Of a stretch of DNA of 64,000 nt, positions 11,497 to 23,100 are shown piece by piece. The DNA is taken from positions 21,105,434 through 21,169,433 of the forward strand of contig OY987227.1 in assembly GCA_963920705.1 (NCBI GenBank), written 5' to 3'. Source of the stretch: Odiellus spinosus (Eukaryota > Arthropoda > Arachnida > Opiliones > Phalangiidae). Under the pieces are notes generated by a model that was not told the origin of the DNA, ran no database searches, and was given only the letters and a program-made list of their open reading frames with translations. Position 1 is the first letter of the stretch, and each line of letters begins with the position of its first letter. The translations under genes were made by a program, and so were the position numbers.

Positions 11497-13833
11497 TCGG
11501 GTTCGTGCGCCGTTCAGACGCACCAACAAAACTGGAAGCCTGAAGGAAACGTAGCTTTGATTGATTTTTCAGAAATTCCTGGGTACTTTTGACGATTCGT
11601 AAGCTCGCAGATGTACGGTACATTTTTATTAATCGAAAAATTAAAGTTTGAAAATGATAAACACACGTCGCCCTAAACATTTTCTTATAAATGATATTAG
11701 AATGATACAGTCAAGGTATAAAAATTAACCAAAATAGTCACTTTGTTTTATATTATTATTTAATAATTTTAAATAATGTTTCAAAAACACATTTTTGTTA
11801 ATATTTTTTTTTTTTTTTTTTTTTTTTCCTTTCGGTTGATTTTACCCATCACTGTATTTTACATATACATAAAAATTAATCAAATTACTAAACATTTTTT
11901 TATTCAATTTCTAATTACAGAACGCGTATTACGCGTTTGTACGGTTTAATAAAATGTAATTCAAAAATAACTTCGAGGGATCACCATCCAACCTAGTCCT
12001 GATAATCTGCAGTCACAGTGAGTACCTTGCAAATTTATCTTTTACTTTTTTGTGTTTTGGGTAAACATTTTTTTGACTTTTTTCTGACCATGATAAAGTC
12101 ACGGTATACCCAGTGTTATTTTATCATCGGCTTCTAACGCTGTCACAGACAGAAACTCGCCTTTTCTTTGTTAAATGACAAGTCTCACTCGAGAATTCAC
12201 GTTTATGGCAACGAATTTGTAGAGGTCAATAACTAGGGGTTAAATATGAAACCACATTCTCCAATATTGAACAGAAATTATATATAATATTAAATTAATT
12301 TACGAGACTGCTACTGCATTGTTAAAAAAGGCCTTTACGTAGCAGATCGAGGTGAAATAAACTTGGATAAAGGAAGGGTTGACGTAAAATCCTGGATTGG
12401 GGTGTTACCGTGTTAAACACAGCCCATAAGGGGGAGAAATATTTTTATCCACTTTGGTTTACGGAAGAATTTTAAAATAACATATTTGAAATGCTAACAA
12501 TCTTGGGAAATTAGTAACTTCACAAGAAAATCATCCTTCAATTTTATACTGCGTGTGACGATAAAGTCAGTTCGATTTCTCAGTCCATGGTTTCACCCTA
12601 TGAATTCCGAAGAGTAAATCAGACTCGAAATCGCGACGGCCGGGCGAGACACGCTCCTTCGTTTCGCGAGAGAGAGGGGAGAGTTGGGTCGATATATTTT
12701 CTGCCCTGTAAACGTCTCGAGCGTTCAGCACAATATTAGCACCGCCTACTTGGTTCCAATCTCAATCGCTATAGAGAGGGCAATTTCGAATTCCGTATCT
12801 CGACCTTTTAAGAGTTTTTGGATTTTCCCCACTCTCCTCGGGCGAAAGCTCTGACGATAAAACTTTGAGAACCACATACCAATTATAATATACCTTGTTG
12901 TAAACTTAAAGCATGATGTACTTGTGGTAACTTTCGCATTTAAAGAAGTTCCAATAAAGTCACGTCGATGTGTAAAAAATAATCTAAGACTTGGCCTTAA
13001 AGAAGGAAGCTATATAGGGGTTTGTGAAAAAACTCGAGCATGGAAAAAGACTGGCTAGTTGTTATAGATTGTTGGGAAAGATCGTCGGACTTTGGAAGCC
13101 AATTTCTCAGGATTACGATGAAACGTTCCTTTTGTACGATATTTTTTTTTCAACTCGAGACTTTACTCCGTATAAAATTGGAGGCCTTTGGCCTTTGGTT
13201 TTATAATGTCTCGCCATTAAACCATACGTTTTAGGGTTTACGTTGGTACCTTTTCTTGTTGAAATTTGAGTCCCGGTAGAAGATGAAAACCTGGAAACCG
13301 TTTTTCTCGCGAAATCTTCCATACACGCGATAGGAATCCGCGGCTATATGGAAAGAAAGTGAAAATTCGTGTTAAAAGAAGCTTTCTTTTCTTCATTTCT
13401 TTGGACGCGCGCGTTTTATTTCCTTCCCCAACCTTGGCAAGAGCTTTAGACGGGACTGAGAACAATAAACCCCTCTTGTAATTGCTTCTCTCTGAAGCCT
13501 ATAGCTTCTCATATACACCGTATATAAGAAAGTTCAGGATAGATACTCTATATCATTTCTTTTTCGAGAATATCAGAAATAAGAAACGGCTCTATGTGCT
13601 TCGTCACTTCTTATTTTATCATCTTTCATTGTATACCTGGTACGTGTAACGTACATTCTCGCAAACGTACTCGACTTTTAAGGCTAATTCAAGGACCGAA
13701 ACCCTCCCACCTCCCAGAAGAAAAAAAAAAAAAAGGCGAAACACTGAACTTCATTCCTTATTTAAAACTTTCAGAGATAATTGTTGGTTTTTCTCTGAAA
13801 CTTGCAAATATTTAATGTTTTCTGCTATTTACT
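11497..13833. other. unannotated stretch with a poly(T) tract
   Basis: Contains a run of about 24 T at 11804-11827, which could be a retroposon tail on the minus strand although no body was recognised. It also has a CpG-rich patch at about 12625-12730. The word CGAGACTGCTACTGC near 12304 recurs near 58658, a possible dispersed repeat. Open frames at 13024-13465 overlap one another on both strands and look like chance. Confidence 0.4.
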
Positions 13834-14274
13834 TTAAAGGGAGGATGCAACCTAACAACAAGTGATTTTTTATCTATTCCTTATTGTTTAAATAGGCCTA
13901 ATCCACTATTTAAAAAAATTACAAACAAATATTAAACTAGAAATAAATTTAAAACTTACCCTGAAAATAGGCTTAGTGGGATTCATGGAGCTCCTGATTT
14001 CCTCGCGTGTAAGGTCTAGCGACCTATCGCACGCGACGTAAGTCTCGTGGAGATCTCACGTGAACGACGGGCCTTTGCTCATTGGTCGCTAGACCTTACA
14101 CGGACGCGATTCAGGATCTCCATGAATCCCGCTAAGCCTATTTTCAGGGTAAGTTTTAAATTTATTTCTACTTTAATATTTGTATTGTAAACTTTTTATC
14201 GGTGGATTAGGCCTATTTAAACGATAAGGAATCGATAAAAAATCACTTGTAATTAGGTTGCATTCTCCCTTTAG
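13834..14274. mobile_element. TTAA foldback MITE, longest copy (441 bp)
   Basis: It begins TTAAAGGGAGGATGCAACC and ends GGTTGCATTCTCCCTTTA, with the last A of the terminal TTAA changed to G. Nested inverted segments are well preserved: AAATAGGCTTAGTGGGATTC near 13972 pairs with GAATCCCGCTAAGCCTATTT near 14123, and GTAAGGTCTAGCGACC near 14010 pairs with GGTCGCTAGACCTTAC near 14085. The centre differs from the other copies, so the family varies in its loop. No coding capacity. Confidence 0.8.
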
Positions 14275-14436
14275 GGGAACGTGAAAATCAAATGATTTCA
14301 TTGGATAATTTTACTTTAATACTCGAATAGTAAAACTAAAAATTTAAACCATGGATATTCTAAGAAAATAGTGACTGTATCATTTTGATTTATCTTTTTT
14401 AAAAAAAAAAAAACTTTTATCCATTACCGCACAAAG

Positions 14437-14712
14437 AGGCAACCATGTTGGAGATTGAAGTATTCCGAATTTAATATCGTAAACGATATAGCGAGCGATT
14501 GCGCGAATCAAAGTAGCCGCGCGGTTAAAAAAATTCAATTAGGTTATAAAATTTACACAGAAATGATAAAGGCATGTAGCGCGGAGAATTTAGGCCCGGG
14601 AGTTCCAATCGATATCGATTCCCCTTTCTTTTTAATAAAAAATACTGGGAAGACTATAATAAACCTGACCCGAGACGAGTATCAAAGCGGAGAAGAACCC
14701 TTCTTCGACTAA
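14437..14712 (+). CDS. possible terminal exon, unknown protein
   Basis: An open frame of 91 residues ends in TAA and follows a possible acceptor (GCACAAAG, 14429-14436) that would give phase 0. The peptide has balanced, non-repetitive composition (for example NDIASDCANQSSRAVKKIQL and FLIKNTGKTIINLTRDEYQ) and several G/C-rich codons, unlike most chance frames in this AT-rich window. It contains no in-frame ATG that would make a convincing start, so if real it is a last exon. I recognise no family. A chance open frame remains quite possible. Confidence 0.28.
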   Translation, partial: RQPCWRLKYSEFNIVNDIASDCANQSSRAVKKIQLGYKIYTEMIKACSAENLGPGVPIDIDSPFFLIKNTGKTIINLTRDEYQSGEEPFFD

Positions 14713-14901
14713 GCTCTCGGTCTCGTCCTCAAATGAATCGAGAATATATAGATAGCACTAAGCTTGCAGCATCCATTACCGTTATTTGTTTTCAATCTGG
14801 GCAATCTCTTTAATTCGCTCTTTTCTCCTCTCGTTTCGCCCCTCCGCTCGTCAAGGGAAAGTGAATTAAAATAAGTCCAAACTGTACCAGAATGCAGCCT
14901 C

Positions 14902-15190
14902 GCTTTAGACCGAAACAGTAGTCCACTTTTAGACCCAAACAATAGTTCACTTTTAGACCCAAACAATAGTCCACTTTTAGACCCAAACAATAGTCCACTT
15001 TTAGACCCAAACAATAGTTCACTTTTAGACCCAAACAATAGTTCACTTTTAGACCGAAACAATAGTCCACTTTTAGACCGAAACAATAGTCCACTTTTAG
15101 ACCCAAACAATAGTTCACTTTTAGACCCAAACAATAGTCCAGTTTTAGACCCAAACAATAGTTCACTTTTAGACCCAAACAATAGTCATT
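14902..15190. repeat. 24-bp minisatellite, about 12 copies
   Basis: Units of 24 bp contain GTCCACTTTTAGACCCAAAC plus AATA. Two sites alternate between copies: GTCCAC/GTTCAC and GACCCAAAC/GACCGAAAC. Because 24 is a multiple of 3 it creates open minus-strand frames with 8-residue repeats (14709-15182, 14810-15178), which are not credible genes. Degenerate relatives (TTGGACCGAAACTAAT and similar) continue to about 15365. Confidence 0.93.
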
Positions 15191-15365
15191 TTTTGACTTA
15201 AACTAATTTAGTCCTCTTTACACTTGAAACATGTTTATATTTGGACCGAAACTAATCTAATCCTCTTCAGACTTGAAACTTTGTTCATTTTTGGACCGAA
15301 ACTAATTTTGGACCCAAAATAATAGTCCATTTTCGACCCAAAATAATAAATGTTTACACCGAAAC

Positions 15366-16846
15366 TAGCACGCCCCGAGACTATTGCACATTTTACCAAA
15401 ACTAGTCCATAAAATGCCATAACTTATATAATTCATTGAAATTAATTTACAATAAACCGAAACTATGGTGCGCGACATAAATATATTTTAAACTTAATTA
15501 ATCTAATTCGTTTTTATGATAAATAGACTCGCGTACTTAAAACCAATTGAATTGTTAAACTCATTTCATTATCCCTTTAAAAGCATCTCAACCCAATGAA
15601 GGCACCATCGATAGTTTTTATCCCAAATCTAGATCTCAGAATCCCACGTAGTTTCTACCCATCATTTCTGGGTTTATTTTAACTCTATTAAGTTGTTTGA
15701 TTTCGGAATTTGGGTCTTTTTCCCTCCCTTCGATTCTACGCTCAATACATTTCTACCATCTACAATCTTCTCTTTAATCAGAATGTGAAGTGGAAAGGAT
15801 AATCAGGTAGTGTCGAGTATTTTACGGGATAAGAGGGAACCCTATACGCTCGCTTCGGGCAACCTAATCAGAATTCCTCGTAGTTTTCACACACGCTCAA
15901 AACCAGACTATATCTCTTATGGTTAATGCATCTCCCAATAGCTTCGTATATACTGATTCGAACCTTTCTTGGTTCTGAAAACGCGAGCTGTATCTGATAG
16001 CGCGCTACAGATTAATTGTTCGACGCTTTTGAGACAACACGTATGAAGCTAGAAATATTAGTTACACGTGTTACTCGTATTTGCTTAGCGCGTTTCTTTC
16101 TCCTTCAAACATTAATTTCGTTGGTTTAAATTTATGGAAATGATTGTGTATATAGTCTAGGCGAGTGAATCAATATAGCGAATTGACTCTGGTTGATTCC
16201 CCGGAAGTTAGCTAATGAAGATCGAACCCCATACCTCTTATTTTTATTCAAACTGTGGTTTTAAAAGTACAATTAGGTTATTTTTTTTTTCTATTAACCT
16301 TAAATATAGGCCTAATTGGATCACTTAAAGGGGGAAATCTGGGTTCGATGATTTTAATTTTTAGGGTAGAAAATTACACAAAGAAAACTGATAAAACAAT
16401 TTTTTGTTTTAAATGAACACATGGTACTTGTTGTCCAAAAGTGATTTCAAAATAAAAGTTGTTGTTTTGATTAGGTAATCACAGAACCGCGTTAGACACG
16501 CGAGCTTAACGAGTTATTAAAAGGACACTCAATTCGAAGATATTTAATTATAAATAAACAATAATTATAATATTTCAAACAAATATAAAATACTAAATTA
16601 AGAAGAATTAGGTTTTTGTAAAAAAAGGTTTCCTGGTTCTTTTAAACCACTTAGAAACTCGCGGTAAAGAAAATAACTCTTCCTAAACCGTGCTAAGCCT
16701 AATGCGTAAAGCCCATTATTGCCTAAGTTCATAATTATACAAAAAAGAGGTTGCTTCGCACCCTTAAAAAAACTCTTTATCTAACTCGAATCAAACCCGT
16801 GAAGGGACAGAAATTATTTGTTAGAGAAAGAGCAAGAGAGTATCTT
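15366..16846. other. unannotated stretch with relic MITE ends
   Basis: No supported gene. CATTTCATTATCCCTTTAA (15565-15583) matches the inward-facing end of the 42277-42587 element and is probably a relic. TAGGCCTAATTGGATCACTT near 16311 followed by AAAGGGGGAAAT also resembles that family. Confidence 0.35.
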
Positions 16847-17129
16847 TAAAATTATAGTTAGTAGATTTAGTCTACTACTTCAAAGATTTTATTACTATTA
16901 TATATTTTCCAAAAAACGGATAAAGACGACCTAGGACTAATGATAATTATATATATACATTAAAGGAACTCCATCTTTAGCTAATTTTATTAGTGATACT
17001 GATAGAATTTAAAATTAACATCATTGGGAGAGGAAGGTTAACTAGGTCGTCTTTATCCGTTTTTTGGAAAATATATAATAGTAATAAAATCTTTGAAGTA
17101 GTAGACTAAATCTACTAACTATAATTTTA
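16847..17129. repeat. perfect 88-bp inverted repeat with 107-bp spacer, abutting the 16-bp satellite
   Basis: The arm 16847-16934 and its exact inverse complement 17042-17129 show no mismatch over 88 bp. Each arm runs from TAAAATTATAGTTAGTAGAT to AAAGACGACCTAG. The spacer is AT-rich and non-coding. The second arm stops one base before the first monomer of the satellite at 17131. It may be a young MITE with long terminal repeats, or a palindrome formed by rearrangement. No target duplication can be read, because its right flank is the satellite. Confidence 0.95.
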
Positions 17130-17130
17130 T

Positions 17131-20100
17131 CGTTGGTTTCAAGTGTCGTTGGTTTCTAGTGTCGTTGGTTACAAGTGTCGTTGGTTTCAAGTGTCGTTGG
17201 TTTCAAGTGTCGTTTGTTTCAAGTGTCGTTGGTTTCAAGTGTCGTTGGTTTCAAGTGTCGTTGGTTTCAAGTGTCGTAGGTTTCAAGTGTCGTTTGTTTC
17301 AACTGTCGTTTGTTTCAACTGTCGTTTGTTTCAAGTGTCGTTGGTTTCTAGTGTCGTTGGTTTCAAGTGTCGTTGGTTTCAAGTGTCGTTGGTTTCAAGT
17401 GTCGTTGGTTTCAACTGTCGTTGGTTTCAAGTGTCGTTGGTTTCAAGTGTCGTTGGTTTCAAGTGTCGTTGGTTTCAAGTGTCGTTGGTTTCAAGTGTCG
17501 TTTGTCTCAAGTGTCGTTGGTCTCAAGTGTCGTTGGTTTCAAGTGTCGTTGGTTTCAAGTGTCGTTTGTTTCTAGTGTCGTTTGTTTCAAGTGTCGTTGG
17601 TTTCTAGTGTCGTTGGTTTCAAGTGTCGTTGGTTTCAAGTGTCGTTTGTTTCAAGTGTCGTTTGTTTCAAGTGTCGTTTGTTTCAAGTGTCGTTGGTTTC
17701 TAGTGTCGTTGGTTTCAAGTGTCGTTGGTTTCAAGTGTCGTTGGTTTCAAGTGTCGTTGGTTTCTAGTGTCGTTGGTTTCAAGTGTCGTTGGTTTCAAGT
17801 GTCGTTGGTTTCTAGTGTCGTTGGTTTCAAGTGTCGTTGGTTTCAAGTGTCGTTGGTTTCAAGTGTCGTTGGTTTCAAGTGTCGTTTGTTTCAAGTGTCG
17901 TTTGTTTCAAGTGTCGTTTGTTTCAAGTGTCGTTTGTTTCAAGTGTCGTTGGTTTCAAGTGTCGTTGGTTTCAAGTGTCGTTGGTTTCAAGTGTCGTTGG
18001 TTTCAAGTGTCGTTTGTTTCAAGTGTCGTTGGTTTCAAGTGTCGTTGGTTTCAAGTGTCGTTGGTTTCAAGTGTCGTTGGTTTCAAGTGTCGTTGGTTTC
18101 AAGTGTCGTTGGTTTCAAGTGTCGTTGGTTTCAAGTGTCGTTGGTTTCAAGTGTCGTTGGTTTCAAGTGTCGTTGGTTTCAAGTGTCGTTGGTTTCAAGT
18201 GTCGTTTGTTTCAAGTGTCGTTTGTTTCAAGTGTCGTTTGTTTCAAGTGTCGTTTGTTTCAAGTGTCGTTTGTTTCAAGTGTCGTTTGTTTCAAGTGTCG
18301 TTGGTTTCAAGTGTCGTTGGTTTCAAGTGTCGTTGGTTTCAAGTGTCGTTGGTTTCAAGTGTCGTTTGTTTAAAGTGTCGTTTGTTTCTAGTGTCGTTGG
18401 TTTCAAGTGTCGTTGGTTTCAAGTGTCGTTGGTTTCAAGTGTCGTTGGTTTCTAGTGTCGTTGGTTTCTAGTGTCGTTGGTTTCAAGTGTCGTTTGTTTC
18501 AAGTGTCGTTGGTTTCAAGTGTCGTTTGTTTCAAGTGTCGTTTGTTTCAAGTGTCGTTGGTTTCAAGTGTCGTTGGTTTCAAGTGTCGTTGGTTTCAAGT
18601 GTCGTTGGTTTCAAGTGTCGTTGGTTTCAAGTGTCGTTGGTTTCAAGTGTCGTTTGTTTCAAGTGTCGTTGGTTTCAAGTGTCGTTGGTTTCAAGTGTCG
18701 TTGGTTTCAAGTGTCGTTGGTTTCAAGTGTCGTTGGTTTCAAGTGTCGTTGGTTTCAAGTGTCGTTGGTTTCAAGTGTCGTTGGTTTCAAGTGTCGTTGG
18801 TTTCAAGTGTCGTTGGTTTCAAGTGTCGTTTGTTTCAAGTGTCGTTTGTTTCAAGTGTCGTTTGTTTCAAGTGTCGTTTGTTTCAAGTGTCGTTGGTTTC
18901 AAGTGTCGTTGGTTTCAAGTGTCGTTGGTTTCAAGTGTCGTTGGTTTCAAGTGTCGTTTGTTTCAAGTGTCGTTGGTTTCAAGTGTCGTTGGTTTCAAGT
19001 GTCGTTGGTTTCAAGTGTCGTTGGTTTCAAGTGTCGTTGGTTTCAAGTGTCGTTGGTTTCAAGTGTCGTTGGTTTCAAGTGTCGTTGGTTTCAAGTGTCG
19101 TTGGTTTCAAGTGTCGTTTGTTTCAAGTGTCGTTTGTTTCAAGTGTCGTTTGTTTCAAGTGTCGTTTGTTTCAAGTGTCGTTTGTTTCAAGTGTCGTTTG
19201 TTTCAAGTGTCGTTGGTTTCAAGTGTCGTTGGTTTCAAGTGTCGTTGGTTTCAAGTGTCGTTGGTTTCAAGTGTCGTTTGTTTAAAGTGTCGTTTGTTTC
19301 TAGTGTCGTTGGTTTCAAGTGTCGTTGGTTTCAAGTGTCGTTGGTTTCAAGTGTCGTTGGTTTCTAGTGTCGTTGGTTTCTAGTGTCGTTGGTTTCAAGT
19401 GTCGTTTGTTTCAAGTGTCGTTGGTTTCAAGTGTCGTTTGTTTCAAGTGTCGTTTGTTTCAAGTGTCGTTGGTTTCAAGTGTCGTTGGTTTCAAGTGTCG
19501 TTGGTTTCAAGTGTCGTTGGTTTCAAGTGTCGTTGGTTTCAAGTGTCGTTGGTTTCAAGTGTCGTTTGTTTCAAGTGTCGTTGGTTTCAAGTGTCGTTGG
19601 TTTCAAGTGTCGTTGGTTTCAAGTGTCGTTGGTTTCAAGTGTCGTTGGTTTCAAGTGTCGTTGGTTTCAAGTGTCGTTGGTTTCAAGTGTCGTTGGTTTC
19701 AAGTGTCGTTGGTTTCAAGTGTCGTTTGTTTCAAGTGTCGTTGGTTTCAAGTGTCGTTGGTTTCAAGTGTCGTTGGTTTCAAGTGTCGTTGGTTTCAAGT
19801 GTCGTTGGTTTCACGTGTCGTTGGTTTCAAGTGTCGTTGGTTTCAAGTGTCGTTTGTTTCAAGTGTCGTTGGTTTCAAGTGTCGTTGGTTTCAAGTGTCG
19901 TTTGTTTCAAGTGTCGTTTGTTTCAAGTGTCGTTTGTTTCAAGTGTCGTTTGTTTCAAGTGTCGTTGGTTTCAAGTGTCGTTGGTTTCAAGTGTCGTTGG
20001 TTTCAAGTGTCGTTGGTTTCAAGTGTCGTTGGTTTCAAGTGTCGTTGGTTTCAAGTGTCGTTGGTTTCAAGTGTCGTTTGTTTCAAGTGTCGTTGGTTTC

Positions 20101-23100
20101 AAGTGTCGTTGGTTTCAAGTGTCGTTGGTTTCAAGTGTCGTTGGTTTCAAGTGTCGTTGGTTTCACGTGTCGTTGGTTTCACGTGTCGTTGGTTTCAAGT
20201 GTCGTTGGTTTCAAGTGTCGTTTGTTTCAAGTGTCGTTTGTTTCAAGTGTCGTTTGTTTCAAGTGTCGTTTGTTTCAAGTGTCGTTTGTTTCAAGTGTCG
20301 TTTGTTTCAAGTGTCGTTTGTTTCAAGTGTCGTTGGTTTCTAGTGTCGTTGGTTTCAAGTGTCGTTGGTTTCAAGTGTCGTTGGTTTCAAGTGTCGTTGG
20401 TTTCAAGTGTCGTTTGTTTCAAGTGTCGTTGGTTTCAAGTGTCGTAGGTTTCAAGTGTCGTAGGTTTCAAGTGTCGTTTGTTTCAAGTGTCGTTGGTTTC
20501 AACTGTCGTTGGTTTCAAGTGTCGTTTGTTTCAAGTGTCGTTTGTCTCAAGTGTCGTTTGTCTCAAGTGTCGTTTGTCTCAAGTGTCGTTTGTCTCAAGT
20601 GTCGTTGGTTTCAAGTGTCGTTGGTTTCAAGTGTCGTAGGTTTCAAGTGTCGTTTGTTTCAACTGTCGTTTGTTTCAACTGTCGTTGGTTTCAAGTGTCG
20701 TTTGTTTCAAGTGTCGTTTGTCTCAAGTGTCGTTGGTTTCAAGTGTCGTTTGTTTCAACTGTCGTTGGTTTCAAGTGTCGTTTGTTTCAAGTGTCGTTTG
20801 TTTCAAGTGTCGTTGGTTTCAAGTGTCGTTTGTTTCAAGTGTCGTTGGTTTCTAGTGTCGTTGGTTTCAAGTGTCGTTGGTTTCAAGTGTCGTTGGTTTC
20901 AAGTGTCGTTGGTTTCAACTGTCGTTGGTTTCAAGTGTCGTTGGTTTCAAGTGTCGTTGGTTTCAAGTGTCGTTGGTTTCAAGTGTCGTTGGTTTCAAGT
21001 GTCGTTTGTCTCAAGTGTCGTTGGTCTCAAGTGTCGTTGGTTTCAAGTGTCGTTGGTTTCAAGTGTCGTTGGTTTCTAGTGTCGTTGGTTTCAAATGTCG
21101 TTGGTTTCAAGTGTCGTTGGTTTCAAGTGTCGTTGGTTTCTAGTGTCGTTGGTTTCAAGTGTCGTTGGTTTCAAGTGTCGTTGGTTTCAAGTGTCGTTTG
21201 TTTCAAGTGTCGTTTGTTTCAAGTGTCGTTTGTTTCAAGTGTCGTTTGTTTCAAGTGTCGTTGGTTTCAAGTGTCGTTGGTTTCAAGTGTCGTTGGTTTC
21301 AAGTGTCGTTGGTTTCAAGTGTCGTTGGTTTCAAGTGTCGTTTGTTTCAAGTGTCGTTGGTTTCAAGTGTCGTTGGTTTCAAGTGTCGTTGGTTTCAAGT
21401 GTCGTTGGTTTCAAGTGTCGTTGGTTTCAAGTGTCGTTTGTTTCAAGTGTCGTTTGTTTCAAGTGTCGTTTGTTTCAAGTGTCGTTTGTTTCAAGTGTCG
21501 TTTGTTTCAAGTGTCGTTTGTTTCAAGTGTCGTTGGTTTCAAGTGTCGTTGGTTTCAAGTGTCGTTGGTTTCAAGTGTCGTTGGTTTCAAGTGTCGTTTG
21601 TTTAAAGTGTCGTTTGTTTCTAGTGTCGTTGGTTTCAAGTGTCGTTGGTTTCAAGTGTCGTTGGTTTCAAGTGTCGTTGGTTTCTAGTGTCGTTGGTTTC
21701 TAGTGTCGTTGGTTTCAAGTGTCGTTTGTTTCAAGTGTCGTTGGTTTCAAGTGTCGTTTGTTTCAAGTGTCGTTTGTTTCAAGTGTCGTTGGTTTCAAGT
21801 GTCGTTGGTTTCAAGTGTCGTTGGTTTCAAGTGTCGTTGGTTTCAAGTGTCGTTGGTTTCAAGTGTCGTTGGTTTCAAGTGTCGTTTGTTTCAAGTGTCG
21901 TTGGTTTCAAGTGTCGTTGGTTTCAAGTGTCGTTGGTTTCAAGTGTCGTTGGTTTCAAGTGTCGTTGGTTTCAAGTGTCGTTGGTTTCAAGTGTCGTTGG
22001 TTTCAAGTGTCGTTGGTTTCAAGTGTCGTTGGTTTCAAGTGTCGTTTGTTTCAAGTGTCGTTTGTTTCAAGTGTCGTTTGTTTCAAGTGTCGTTTGTTTC
22101 AAGTGTCGTTGGTTTCAAGTGTCGTTGGTTTCAAGTGTCGTTGGTTTCAAGTGTCGTTTGTTTCAAGTGTCGTTGGTTTCAAGTGTCGTTGGTTTCAAGT
22201 GTCGTTGGTTTCAAGTGTCGTTGGTTTCAAGTGTCGTTGGTTTCAAGTGTCGTTGGTTTCAAGTGTCGTTGGTTTCAAGTGTCGTTGGTTTCAAGTGTCG
22301 TTGGTTTCAAGTGTCGTTGGTTTCAAGTGTCGTTTGTTTCAAGTGTCGTTTGTTTCAAGTGTCGTTTGTTTCAAGTGTCGTTTGTTTCAAGTGTCGTTTG
22401 TTTCAAGTGTCGTTTGTTTCAAGTGTCGTTGGTTTCAAGTGTCGTTGGTTTCAAGTGTCGTTGGTTTCAAGTGTCGTTGGTTTCAAGTGTCGTTTGTTTA
22501 AAGTGTCGTTTGTTTCTAGTGTCGTTGGTTTCAAGTGTCGTTGGTTTCAAGTGTCGTTGGTTTCAAGTGTCGTTGGTTTCTAGTGTCGTTGGTTTCTAGT
22601 GTCGTTGGTTTCAAGTGTCGTTTGTTTCAAGTGTCGTTGGTTTCAAGTGTCGTTTGTTTCAAGTGTCGTTTGTTTCAAGTGTCGTTTGTTTCAAGTGTCG
22701 TTGGTTTCAAGTGTCGTTGGTTTCAAGTGTCGTTGGTTTCAAGTGTCGTTGGTTTCAAGTGTCGTTGGTTTCAAGTGTCGTTGGTTTCAAGTGTCGTTGG
22801 TTTCAAGTGTCGTTGGTTTCAAGTGTCGTTGGTTTCAAGTGTCGTTGGTTTCAAGTGTCGTTTGTTTCAAGTGTCGTTGGTTTCAAGTGTCGTTGGTTTC
22901 AAGTGTCGTTGGTTTCAAGTGTCGTTGGTTTCAAGTGTCGTTGGTTTCACGTGTCGTTGGTTTCAAGTGTCGTTGGTTTCAAGTGTCGTTTGTTTCAAGT
23001 GTCGTTGGTTTCAAGTGTCGTTGGTTTCAAGTGTCGTTTGTTTCAAGTGTCGTTTGTTTCAAGTGTCGTTTGTTTCAAGTGTCGTTTGTTTCAAGTGTCG

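Noticed and set aside
11109-11680. Two short proteins on opposite strands sharing KKDQTRRGKVG
   Set aside because: The shared peptide is the translation of the terminal inverted repeat of the 11198-11489 element.
14709-15182. Minus-strand protein with LLFGSKSE-type 8-residue repeats
   Set aside because: The 24-bp minisatellite is a multiple of 3 and stop-free. A second overlapping frame (14810-15178) is equally open, as expected for a repeat.
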